Shown: positions 1 through 6,782 of the stretch, piece by piece
Layout of the letters: every line of letters begins with the position of its first letter
Position numbering within the stretch: position 1 is the first letter of the stretch
Source of the DNA: Globobulimina sp.
Lineage: Eukaryota; Foraminifera; Rotaliida
DNA: 6,782 nt
Assembly: GCA_003354225.1 (NCBI GenBank)
Contig: PIVH01000240.1
Span: forward strand, 1 to 6,782
Direction of reading: 5' to 3'
Made by a program: the position numbers and the translations under genes
The notes under the pieces: model-generated
The model's input: only the letters and a program-made list of their open reading frames with translations
Databases searched by the model: none
What the model was told of the DNA's origin: nothing

Positions 1-2567
1 TCATTATCTTCGATGGGAAACAATATGAAATGACATTCTTTGACAATATTCTGACTGGTCCTATTTTGGATTTTCCTCACCATCTTCCTATAGCCTTTAA
101 AGTCATTGCCATCGTAGCCAATATGTTTATACTTCTTTTCATAATATCCATATTCTGTCAATACCCGGTCCAGATCGCGCGGCTCCGGCAACACTGTATT
201 CGGCATAATATTGTATACATCACAGCTAATATCCAGATGCAAGTTCAATGACTGTTGGTATCTGAAGCTAGACAGCTGATAATTGAATGAATCAACATAT
301 GATTTCGTTTTGGATTGTTCGTATTGCTCATAATCATGATCATCCGATGCGTGATCCGCAAACGCGATGGGCTTCGAACTCGCAGCATAGTCGAAACTGT
401 ACGGGTTCATATAATGCGAGGTGAGGTACCGCTCGCTCACCAACACATTGGTTGTGCTGGTTTTTATATTGATGGGCGATTCGTTGCCATTTTGCGCGTG
501 CTCGTCCTGCTCACTCTCATCCATATCCATATGCAGCTTATAATAGCCTAACAACGACAATATCTCTATGGACAGCGGACCGAATATCTTTGTGATGAGA
601 TCAATTTTCACCTTATGCGTATGCACAAACTCGTACAACGGACTTAAATATTGGTCGATGATGCGGTAATGCTCCGTCTTGCGATACAAACACAGATACC
701 ACACATTTAGAAACTGAATGAATGGCAGCATGCCGTACAACAGGATAAAGAAGAAAATGTAGTAAATGCATATTATAATCAAGATAAAAAAGTGTTTCTC
801 TGCAGTTGTGTTGTAAAAATCGTTGATGATGACAGTTAAAAGTATAATCAATGGGTGTAACACTGCGAAATATGCATTAAATAGCAAGTGAATGGGCAGC
901 ATAATGTGTGTGAATATAATTTCTTTGTAGAATATGAATTTCTTGCCGTGATTGGAAGGTGAGCCTTCTCTCAAAAACCACTCGAAACCGTTGTAATTTA
1001 TATCGTAAATGGCAGCAAATGGTAACAAATCGGAAGAGAATGTGAATAATAAATGGTGAAACTGCGTGGCAATCAGTCCAAATAACGAGTTTTTTTCGTC
1101 CTCTTCTTCGTTATATTTCACTGCGAATATACTTAAATCCAGCTGTTGTTTCCAGTCATTTTGCTTGTTTTTATCCTTCTCGATGGCATTGGCACTCTGT
1201 TTCGAGTTTGCAGTGTAATGATTGGAGGCCGTTGTTGTATGTTGATGCGTTTTTGTGTTTGTATTCGTATTCGTATTGGTGTGTGTCCTCTGGCTCTGTA
1301 TTTCTGGCTGTTTCATATCGGTGATATACCACGTGATGCCTCGTTGTATTTGCTTCAATAATTTGTCGCGATATTCGTTCTGATTCAAGATAAAAAAGGA
1401 ATAATTTAATAAAAATAAACGCAACGTGTAATCGTAGGAATTGATTGAATTCTTCATAAACATCATGACATTTTGCCATTTGTTTGCGTGCAAATCAAAG
1501 CCTTTGCTGTTTATCCATAAGTTGTCGTTTATGGATTGAAATATTAAGATTGGATATGTTAACAATATGTTATCGCCCAATACGCATAGATATAATAATA
1601 AATATATGGTCATTATTATATAAATTAAAATAATAAATAAAATGCATATTATCCCACAAATAGCATCTACAAAACAATTTTTTCTGTCACCGACACCAAA
1701 ATAATAATATATTTTCGTTGCTAGTTCGAGGCTATGCGGAAATTCGCGGATTTCGTTTATAAATTCAAAGCAAAACAGTGACAGTGCGTACAGTGGCGAT
1801 ATGATAAATGTTTTTATACACATAATCAGCGAGCAATACCATATGATATTGTTGTCGTGCCATAAAATCATGCAATTGTGCATATGTACGTGTTGCTTGT
1901 AATTGTAATTGAAATATATAAATATAGATATCAAATAACATGAGATTATAAACCGAAATATGTCCAATATGCAACTTGCAGCATAATATATGCTTATTTT
2001 GAGTGAGATGGAACGCCAGAAAGTGCTCGAGGTTATAAGTAATGTGCTGGTATTGATGGTGATTATGATGCAGCAAATATAGAGTGTGATGTTGTTATAC
2101 TTTGGATGCGAAAACACTAAAAAAGATATTATAGCGGCAATGAATGGCAATGATCTGAAGGAGTATGACATTAATAATATCGTAGACTGCTTGCATTGGG
2201 TGTTATTTTTTACGTTTTCATCGTCATTTGTATCATTTGTGTCGGTTACATCAATGTTGTCGTCTGTGTCTATAATAAGACTGAATGCATAAATTATTAA
2301 CGGGCAAATATCACAAAATATGAACAAAAATATGGTTAATATTATTGAAAATTCCTCCAATATCGACTTTATAAAATAATAAGATTGACATATTATCCAT
2401 AACAGCTTTGTCATACAATATGCGACAAGCAATGCGATAAAGAATGATGTTGAACAAGACGAGTAACAGTTGATTACAATGTAATAGCAAAGTGCATTCT
2501 GAATCACTATTGTAAACGCTAAATATCCACACAAAAGAGTCCATTTCTTGCGCACACTCGAGCTCAT
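1..2567 (-). CDS. Large polytopic membrane protein, unknown family (3' end beyond window)
   Basis: A single open frame runs from an ATG at 2567-2565 down to position 1: 855 codons, no stop, no intron needed, and no stop before the window edge. I do not recognise the family. The translation is strongly hydrophobic, with about ten likely membrane segments, near residues 11-31, 38-60, 71-97, 131-151, 158-179, 190-218, 241-268, 298-331, 549-582 and 592-622. Hydrophilic stretches separate them: an Asp/Asn-rich loop at 100-125, and a large loop at about 395-495 with an alternating Thr-Asn tract (430-438) and a Glu/Asp cluster (486-492). After the last segment comes a long, polar, probably cytosolic tail rich in Tyr, Asp, Glu and His. 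There is no obvious cleavable signal peptide; the first segment probably acts as an anchor. The ATG is the first in frame, with an in-frame stop about 36 codons upstream. A receptor, channel or transporter role is possible, but no motif decides it. Confidence 0.85.
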   Translation of the reverse strand, partial: MSSSVRKKWTLLCGYLAFTIVIQNALCYYIVINCYSSCSTSFFIALLVAYCMTKLLWIICQSYYFIKSILEEFSIILTIFLFIFCDICPLIIYAFSLIIDTDDNIDVTDTNDTNDDENVKNNTQCKQSTILLMSYSFRSLPFIAAIISFLVFSHPKYNNITLYICCIIITINTSTLLITSSTFWRSISLKISIYYAASCILDIFRFIISCYLISIFIYFNYNYKQHVHMHNCMILWHDNNIIWYCSLIMCIKTFIISPLYALSLFCFEFINEIREFPHSLELATKIYYYFGVGDRKNCFVDAICGIICILFIILIYIIMTIYLLLYLCVLGDNILLTYPILIFQSINDNLWINSKGFDLHANKWQNVMMFMKNSINSYDYTLRLFLLNYSFFILNQNEYRDKLLKQIQRGITWYITDMKQPEIQSQRTHTNTNTNTNTKTHQHTTTASNHYTANSKQSANAIEKDKNKQNDWKQQLDLSIFAVKYNEEEDEKNSLFGLIATQFHHLLFTFSSDLLPFAAIYDINYNGFEWFLREGSPSNHGKKFIFYKEIIFTHIMLPIHLLFNAYFAVLHPLIILLTVIINDFYNTTAEKHFFILIIICIYYIFFFILLYGMLPFIQFLNVWYLCLYRKTEHYRIIDQYLSPLYEFVHTHKVKIDLITKIFGPLSIEILSLLGYYKLHMDMDESEQDEHAQNGNESPINIKTSTTNVLVSERYLTSHYMNPYSFDYAASSKPIAFADHASDDHDYEQYEQSKTKSYVDSFNYQLSSFRYQQSLNLHLDISCDVYNIMPNTVLPEPRDLDRVLTEYGYYEKKYKHIGYDGNDFKGYRKMVRKIQNRTSQNIVKECHFILFPIEDN
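1261..1278. repeat. Hexanucleotide repeat (three units) in the membrane-protein gene
   Basis: Three copies of GTATTC on the plus strand, the last ending in G, encode part of the alternating Thr-Asn run in the large hydrophilic loop of the minus-strand protein. The unit length is a multiple of three, so copy-number slippage would keep the frame. Confidence 0.7.
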
Positions 2568-2639
2568 TTCTACTAACAACTGTAAAGTTTTTTTAATTAA
2601 AAAATAAACACAATACTCGCTAGATACCCTAATTACGAA
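2568..2639. promoter_or_regulatory. Divergent intergenic region, probable shared promoter
   Basis: Only 72 bp separate the two opposed start codons, so the region must contain both 5' leaders and at least part of both promoters. It is very AT-rich, with a T run followed by TTAATT and an A-rich stretch near 2587-2610. No clear TATA box or known initiator can be assigned. If transcription starts lie inside the neighbouring genes, the two transcripts could overlap. That the genes are co-regulated is inference. Confidence 0.45.
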
Positions 2640-3921
2640 ATGAAAGTCGTTTTATTATGTGTATTGGCATTACCATTGGTGTACGGCCAGCCACTCAGAT
2701 GTATCTATTCCGGAGGCCCTCGAAACGAATATACATTAAATTTAACCACCATCAATGGTCAACGTATGGAATACGTTCAAGATTTCGCCAATCGATATTA
2801 TTACACGCCATGCAGAAATGGGGAGCCATGTGCCCAAGGCACTGAACATCAGTATGGCAATGCAGTGCAATATGGTGCAGAAAACCAATGCCTTCATTAT
2901 CTATCCGTAGATCATCATGACCGACCGGATTATTTTTTTGGTGCCGCCAGCTGGGCCTTCCAATATAGAGACGGTCAGCTATGCGATGTCACGCAGGAAC
3001 CGCGGCGTACGGACGTATGGTATCAATGCGATGAGTTAATGCCGTCCGGTGCATATATGTACGATGTTGAAGAGCCGGAAAGGTGTCGCTATGCTATAAG
3101 TTAAGTGACATATATATGTATCCTAGCACTTGTTTAACGTTTCTGTGTTATGTGCATGTTCTAACATAGTTATTCGCAGTCCATTGGCGTGCGTGACAGA
3201 GGATGCTCACAATGCACATTGTCAGTGGAGACAGCATGATTATATAACCAATGAAACCTATTTTTTAGATTTATCCTCGCAAAATGGCTCGGTTATATAT
3301 GATCGAGAGACCAGGAATGGTTATCAACATTTTTACTCGCCGTGCAGAAATGGGTTACATTGTTATCAGCAGACAGGAGAAGTTAAAGTAATGTCTATAG
3401 TTGAAAACGATTTGACTCATACATGTGAAGATTATTTGGCAGTGTGGCAAGAGGGGAGAGTGTATCCAGCGTTACATTTAGAGTTTAGTCGAATATATTA
3501 TATTATCACTTTGCGCGAACGCATGTTGGTACGGTGACATGTTTCAGATATTTTAAACTGAAAAACTTCAGTAAGTCTTAGTAAAATGCCGGAACATGTC
3601 TGATGTTTTTTGTTGTACACAATCTGTGATTAACTTATATAATATTAAATACACAGCGTACATGATCCAACGCAAAGTCATTGGGAATTTCATTATTGGC
3701 TTTCTCAAAAATGTGCAACAGGTTTTCAAGGTGAACAAACAATTCGATGGTATTGCAATCCGAGTGTGGCAAATAGTTTGTTGCTTAATGCCACTTACGA
3801 TGGAGATTGTAGATGGGAAATGAATATTGCTTCGTCTTTAGCGTGTACAGACAATCAAATGTATCATCAACATAATGGCTTAAGAAAAGATAAAATATTG
3901 GATAAGTTATCATATAATTAA
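2640..3921 (+). CDS. Secreted protein with two tandem eight-cysteine MRH-like domains
   Basis: Three exons, 2640-3099, 3170-3461 and 3657-3921, give 338 residues. The N-terminus is a signal peptide (residues 1-16, hydrophobic core LLCVLALPLV, likely cut after Gly16). Two domains follow, with cysteines at 21, 58, 64, 84, 115, 130, 149, 161 and at 171, 212, 218, 239, 270, 284, 302, 314. Spacings match closely: 5, 30 and 11 residues between cysteines 2-3, 4-5 and 7-8 in both. Both carry a Y-x-PCRNGxxC motif, a Trp 21 residues after cysteine 4, and a C-[RK/W]-type end with a final LAC. The closing pattern, C-x-[YW] followed by Ser-Pro/Ser-x-Ala-Cys, resembles mannose-6-phosphate-receptor-homology (MRH) lectin domains. 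Candidate N-glycosylation sites include NLT, NET, NGS and NAT. There is no membrane anchor; a 24-residue polar tail ends at TAA. The MRH assignment is by pattern only; another cysteine-rich extracellular fold is possible. Confidence 0.78.
3100..3169 (+). other. Intron 1 of the MRH-like gene (70 nt)
   Basis: The donor is GTTAAGT and the end is CTAACATAG. Without removal, the frame stops at TAA 3102-3104. Splicing in phase 1 makes an ATT codon and joins the C-x-Y half of domain 1 to its final S-P-L-A-C, restoring the eighth cysteine. Confidence 0.85.
3462..3656 (+). other. Intron 2 of the MRH-like gene (195 nt, donor less certain)
   Basis: The frame stops at TGA 3535 and several more times before 3656, while matching domain-2 sequence resumes at 3657 after ACACAG. 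Donor GTATCC at 3462 gives exactly 30 residues between cysteines 4 and 5, equal to domain 1. An alternative donor, GTTTAG at 3483, also keeps phase but adds seven residues. Confidence 0.65.
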
Positions 3922-3988
3922 ACTACAGTATTAACTTAAAATTGCATCATTTTTTAATTATTTTGTACTCCGTATGTACAGTTTTACA

Positions 3989-3994
3989 AATAAA
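3989..3994 (+). terminator. Candidate polyadenylation signal AATAAA
   Basis: A canonical AATAAA lies 68 nt after the stop codon of the MRH-like gene. A second copy is at 4041-4046. In such AT-rich DNA the hexamer is expected by chance fairly often. Confidence 0.35.
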
Positions 3995-4064
3995 TTCTTT
4001 TGCTGCATAGTTATCTCTCGTACACAGAGACAGTTTGGAAAATAAAATCCAACTTTTTTCACCA

Positions 4065-4076
4065 TACTATATAGTA
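4065..4076. promoter_or_regulatory. 12-bp palindrome with TATA core upstream of protease gene
   Basis: TACTATATAGTA is a perfect 12-bp palindrome whose centre is TATATA. It ends 44 nt before the protease ATG, a reasonable place for a TATA-like core element if the leader is short. The promoter rules of this organism are unknown. Confidence 0.35.
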
Positions 4077-4120
4077 AGTTGTGAGTTGTTGCATAATACT
4101 TGCATTGGAAGAGAAAAACA

Positions 4121-6782
4121 ATGATGAACAGTCTGTGGTTGTTATGCTTGCTCTCAATAATATACATCTGCCAAATGGACTCATCGCCAGTGATGGTTAA
4201 CCCATTTGTACGGCAACAAACAGTGTCATATGGCCAACATCCGTACAATAATAAGCATCGACATCGAGAAGTTAAGTCCGGATCCTCTCTAAAATTATAT
4301 TCGTCTGCGAGTGTATAAAACAAAAACAACAGTTATTGAATTCACAAGAAATGCAAGACGCAATGGATGAGACATGGAGCAATATCCGCATTACGCCATA
4401 TTTTGATTATTTAGATGAGAATACAGAGAGTGAGACCGCCGCGGTTTTAAAACATGCGATTTCTGCAGCAATCAGATATTATGAGCAATTCGTTAAAGTA
4501 ATACATACAGATAAAGCCTTGCGACTATCTAAAAGCTGTACATATGACGAGAATGACAGCAAAAATTGTACGACAACCTGTGGTGATACCAACTGTTGAG
4601 TTTACATTACATGCATGCAATTCTATGGCAAATAGGCAACTTAAATTAAACACGCACAGTCGTGATACCATCAGAACACTTAGATACGGGATGGATTGTT
4701 GACAATCGATTGAATGAAAGCGGACAATGCCAAGTGATGGATGTCGATGCGCCCGGTTTAGGCATTGCTGATACCGATGTATGTCTGTTATGTTATGTAT
4801 TATTTCATTGCTTGTTTAATATCAATAATGTTGCAACATAGCTGGTGGTTTATGTAAGTAACCAAAATTATCGCTGTGCGGGTCGTTCGTGGCAGAGTAT
4901 GCCTTTTATTTTATTTTATTTCAATATATAATATATAATATGTGATATGTAGTGGTATGCGAACAGGACCAATTTGGGCGGCCAATAGCAATCTTATTGA
5001 ATTTCTGTGGTGTCAGTTACAGAGAGAATGAGTTATCATCGAATTTCGAGGAAGTGATTGATTTAACAATGCACGAATTGACTCATGGTTTGATATTAAA
5101 CAGTGACTATTTCGGCAAGTTTCGCAATGCAATGAACGGGAATGCCGTCCAAGAAAATGAAGTGTTGTCGCATAGGAATGGCTCAATGTGGATCATAAGC
5201 GGCGAAGTACAGCGCATCGCGCGGCAACATTTTGACTGTGAGCTGCTATTTGGAGCTATGCTGGATTCAACGGACTCGCATTGGGACGCTAGAATGCTAA
5301 ATACAGAGTTAATGAGCAACAGTGGCTATTATATGTATTTAAGCAAATTCACAATTGCTTTGATGAAAGACAGTGGTTGGTATAGAATCGATGATTATTC
5401 CTTTGCAGAGCCTTTTTATTTCGGATTTGAGCGAGGATGTTCCTTTATTTTTGCTGATTGTGTGAGTAAACAATATCGACTCAGTAATTATCCCTTATTT
5501 TGGTGTGATTCGTATGATGATATCGGATGTTTTTACGATTATTCACAAACATCAACAAAGTGTTTGTATTCAGAGCGGATTGACCAAACTACAGAACATA
5601 TTCCGTATAAATATCAATATTTTGGCTATTCGTCGATTGGAGGACCGCAACAAACACATTATTGCCCATTCTTAAGGTACAGTATTTATTATATATATAC
5701 ATAATTAATTAAATAAATATGATACACAAATAAATTCAGCCCGCATCATGGCACAAAATGTATAAATGAGCAGACAGACACATCGCATTCGGACAATACC
5801 TTCGTGCAAACATTTGGACATAGAAACTCGCGCTGCGTGCAAACCAACAGTGGGCCAAATAAGTTAACCGCGGCTTGTTTCGATGTGTTTTGTATGAGTT
5901 GGAATGCGGAAATGCATGGCTATGACCATGTGATTATAACTATCAATGACGGACTTTACATAAATTCCAATGTGAGCTGCTATCGAAATGACGAAGGTGC
6001 CACAGTGAACGTTGTGTGTCCGATAGGAATGGAATGTTTATCCATCACATGTCCATACATCGACACTCTGTGCGGTTTCAGCCAGCAACCATTCCAATGC
6101 TACCATGGCCATTACGACGATGCCTCATTGTCATGTATTTGCAATCCGGGCTATAAAGGTCAAACCTGTTTGGATCACGACTTAGGCTTTGAAACTCTGC
6201 AATTATTCTCATCATTTGATGCCATTCTGATCACATATTACAATACGTTTTGCATTTATGGCCTGCAATGGGGCGATGCGCAGATTGTGGAGAATATGAA
6301 TGGTGTCTGGAAGATCCAAGGTATGGCAGGCAACGCGAGTCAGAGCAGACAGTATAACCCAGTCTATATTTCGCAGAATAACGCTGCTTTTATTATTTAT
6401 TACAGTGCGTGCGATGAGAGCTGGTTTATTAAAGACACTGCGAATCAAACGATTATTGCAAAATGTTATCATGATAGGTTTGATTGGACCGATTACGGTG
6501 CACTGATAAGTTGCACTTCCTTTTGGTACATTGACCACCATTCAAACGGTGCTTTTTTACGCGATGTCAATGTCTTAATGTCCGATGGAGATGAAACTGA
6601 ACAATGTAATGCCTTGCAAGCAAATGTTGAGCCATTCGCAGATTATGAATATATTTGTGTAGATTTAGCACAGCATAGAGACGGATATTTTGTATCTGGC
6701 ACTTATATTAAAACGGCAACGATTTCAAATGGATATCATTCATGGAGCAAAATGGAGCATGGATCCAATGATGAGAGATATT
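4121..6782 (+). CDS. Leishmanolysin-like (peptidase M8) secreted metalloprotease with EGF-like and repeated C-terminal domains (3' partial)
   Basis: Exons 4121-4270, 4333-4594, 4660-4778, 4842-4896, 4953-5676 and 5740-6782 give 784 residues, still open at the edge. The first ATG (ATGATG) starts a signal peptide (core LWLLCLLSIIYIC). A short pro-region follows, then the M8 domain. The zinc motif HELTH is at residues 236-240, the third ligand His is in SHWDAR (305), and the Met-turn is ELM (316). The 65-residue gap between His240 and His305, and the 11 residues to the Met, agree with leishmanolysin (His268, His334, Met345). Family motifs seen are WSNIRI, GIADTD-LVVYVS, DQFGRPIA, KDSGWY and RGCSF, with many paired cysteines. 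An EGF-like unit sits at about 557-580, with C-x-C and GYKGQTC. After about 590 an unrecognised domain containing NG-x-W begins, and seems to recur near 735-784. The protein probably cleaves proteins in the secretory route or outside the cell. The glycine usual three residues after the second zinc His is Ile here, so activity is likely but unproven. Confidence 0.9.
4271..4332 (+). other. Protease intron 1 (62 nt)
   Basis: The donor GTTAAGT is identical over seven bases to intron 1 of the upstream gene; the acceptor is ACAACAG. Phase 0 joins the pro-region to the segment leading into WSNIRI. A 20-nt intron from GTATAA at 4313 would also keep phase, but would be abnormally short for this locus. 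Confidence 0.65.
4595..4659 (+). other. Protease intron 2 (65 nt)
   Basis: GTTGAGT...CGCACAG, phase 1. It removes the TGA at 4597-4599 and joins a cysteine-rich segment to VIPSEHL, matching the order expected in M8 proteins. Confidence 0.75.
4779..4841 (+). other. Protease intron 3 (63 nt)
   Basis: GTATGT...CAACATAG, phase 0, joins GIADTD to LVVYVS, recreating the M8 pattern Asp-x-hydrophobic-x-Tyr-Val-Ser. If retained, the only in-frame stop is the TAG of the acceptor itself. Confidence 0.88.
4897..4952 (+). other. Protease intron 4 (56 nt)
   Basis: GTATGC...ATATGTAG, phase 1, restores an ATG codon between GRSWQ and VCEQDQFGRP. It carries a T-rich TTTTATTTTATTTTATTTC tract followed by an AT-repeat stretch. 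Confidence 0.82.
5677..5739 (+). other. Protease intron 5 (63 nt)
   Basis: GTACAG...AAATTCAG, phase 2, removes a TAA at 5702-5704 and joins the segment ending HYCPFLR to SPHHGTKC, continuing the M8 cysteine pattern. Confidence 0.82.

Larger units (their letters stand above)
3922..4120. other. Tandem intergenic spacer (3' end of MRH-like gene, 5' leader of protease gene)
   Basis: No convincing coding sequence lies here. The spacer is AT-rich and contains two AATAAA hexamers, a small inverted repeat (TGTAC at 3964-3968 and GTACA at 3976-3980, 7-nt loop) and a TATA-containing palindrome nearer the protease start. Confidence 0.6.

Noticed and set aside
30-551. Small plus-strand ORFs (about 73 and 78 codons)
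   Set aside because: They lie opposite the continuous 855-codon minus-strand frame, have no features of their own and are best read as antisense shadows.
1171-2544. Minus-strand ORFs of 77-103 codons in other frames
   Set aside because: They overlap the long minus-strand frame in alternative phases, have low-complexity composition and begin at internal codons of that gene.
3542-3563. Small inverted repeat TTTCAG/CTGAAA inside intron 2
   Set aside because: A six-base stem with a 10-nt loop is expected by chance in AT-rich DNA and has no supporting context.
3596-3823. Plus-strand ORF of 75 codons
   Set aside because: It is in a different frame from the domain-2 sequence that carries four matched cysteines, so it is a shadow covering part of intron 2 and exon 3.
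4074-4079. GTAAGT upstream of the protease ATG, as a possible 5'-leader intron donor
   Set aside because: No matching acceptor at normal distance before the ATG is evident, and the signal peptide is complete without it.
3958-4329. Minus-strand ORF of 123 codons over the spacer and first protease exon
   Set aside because: It is antisense to the signal-peptide exon, lacks recognisable motifs and crosses intergenic DNA; open length alone is not enough.
4952-5704. A stand-alone 250-codon protease ORF starting at GTG
   Set aside because: The GTG overlaps the intron-4 acceptor; upstream exons supply the signal peptide and N-terminal half of the M8 fold, so this is one exon rather than a gene.
6212-6541. 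Minus-strand ORF of 109 codons opposite the protease tail
   Set aside because: The plus-strand frame here continues directly from the EGF-like unit with conserved-looking Trp and Cys positions; the antisense ORF has no support.
1-6782. Transposon, CRISPR array, tRNA or rRNA gene
   Set aside because: I saw no terminal inverted repeats, transposase-like motifs, regular spaced repeats, or tRNA/rRNA signatures on either strand.

Overview
This window reads as nuclear DNA of a unicellular eukaryote. It is AT-rich, and two of its three genes make sense only after short GT...AG introns (56 to 70 nt, with one of about 195 nt) are removed by eye. The three reading frames together run to nearly 2,000 codons with no internal TAA, TAG or TGA, so the standard genetic code fits. 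The lineage cannot be named from this sequence alone. A leishmanolysin (gp63, peptidase M8) homologue followed by an EGF-like unit, and a small secreted protein resembling lectin-type MRH domains, both suit a phagotrophic or parasitic protist.

Layout. Positions 1-2567 (minus strand) hold one uninterrupted frame of 855 codons. It encodes a polytopic membrane protein of unknown family and runs off the left edge. Positions 2568-2639 are a 72-bp divergent gap that must hold both start regions. Positions 2640-3921 (plus strand) hold a secreted protein in three exons, built of two tandem eight-cysteine domains. Positions 3922-4120 are a short tandem intergenic spacer with AATAAA-like signals and a TATA-containing palindrome. 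Positions 4121-6782 (plus strand) hold a six-exon leishmanolysin-family metalloprotease gene. After the protease domain it continues into an EGF-like unit and a repeated C-terminal domain, and is cut by the right edge.

The two plus-strand genes both encode signal-peptide, cysteine-rich products for the secretory route or cell surface. Their adjacency suggests, but does not show, related extracellular or endolysosomal roles. The membrane protein is intron-free across the whole visible 2.6 kb, in sharp contrast to its intron-rich neighbours. The exon models are manual. They rest on reading-phase agreement across each junction, on conserved motifs meeting at the joins, and in the secreted protein on equal cysteine spacing in its two domains.
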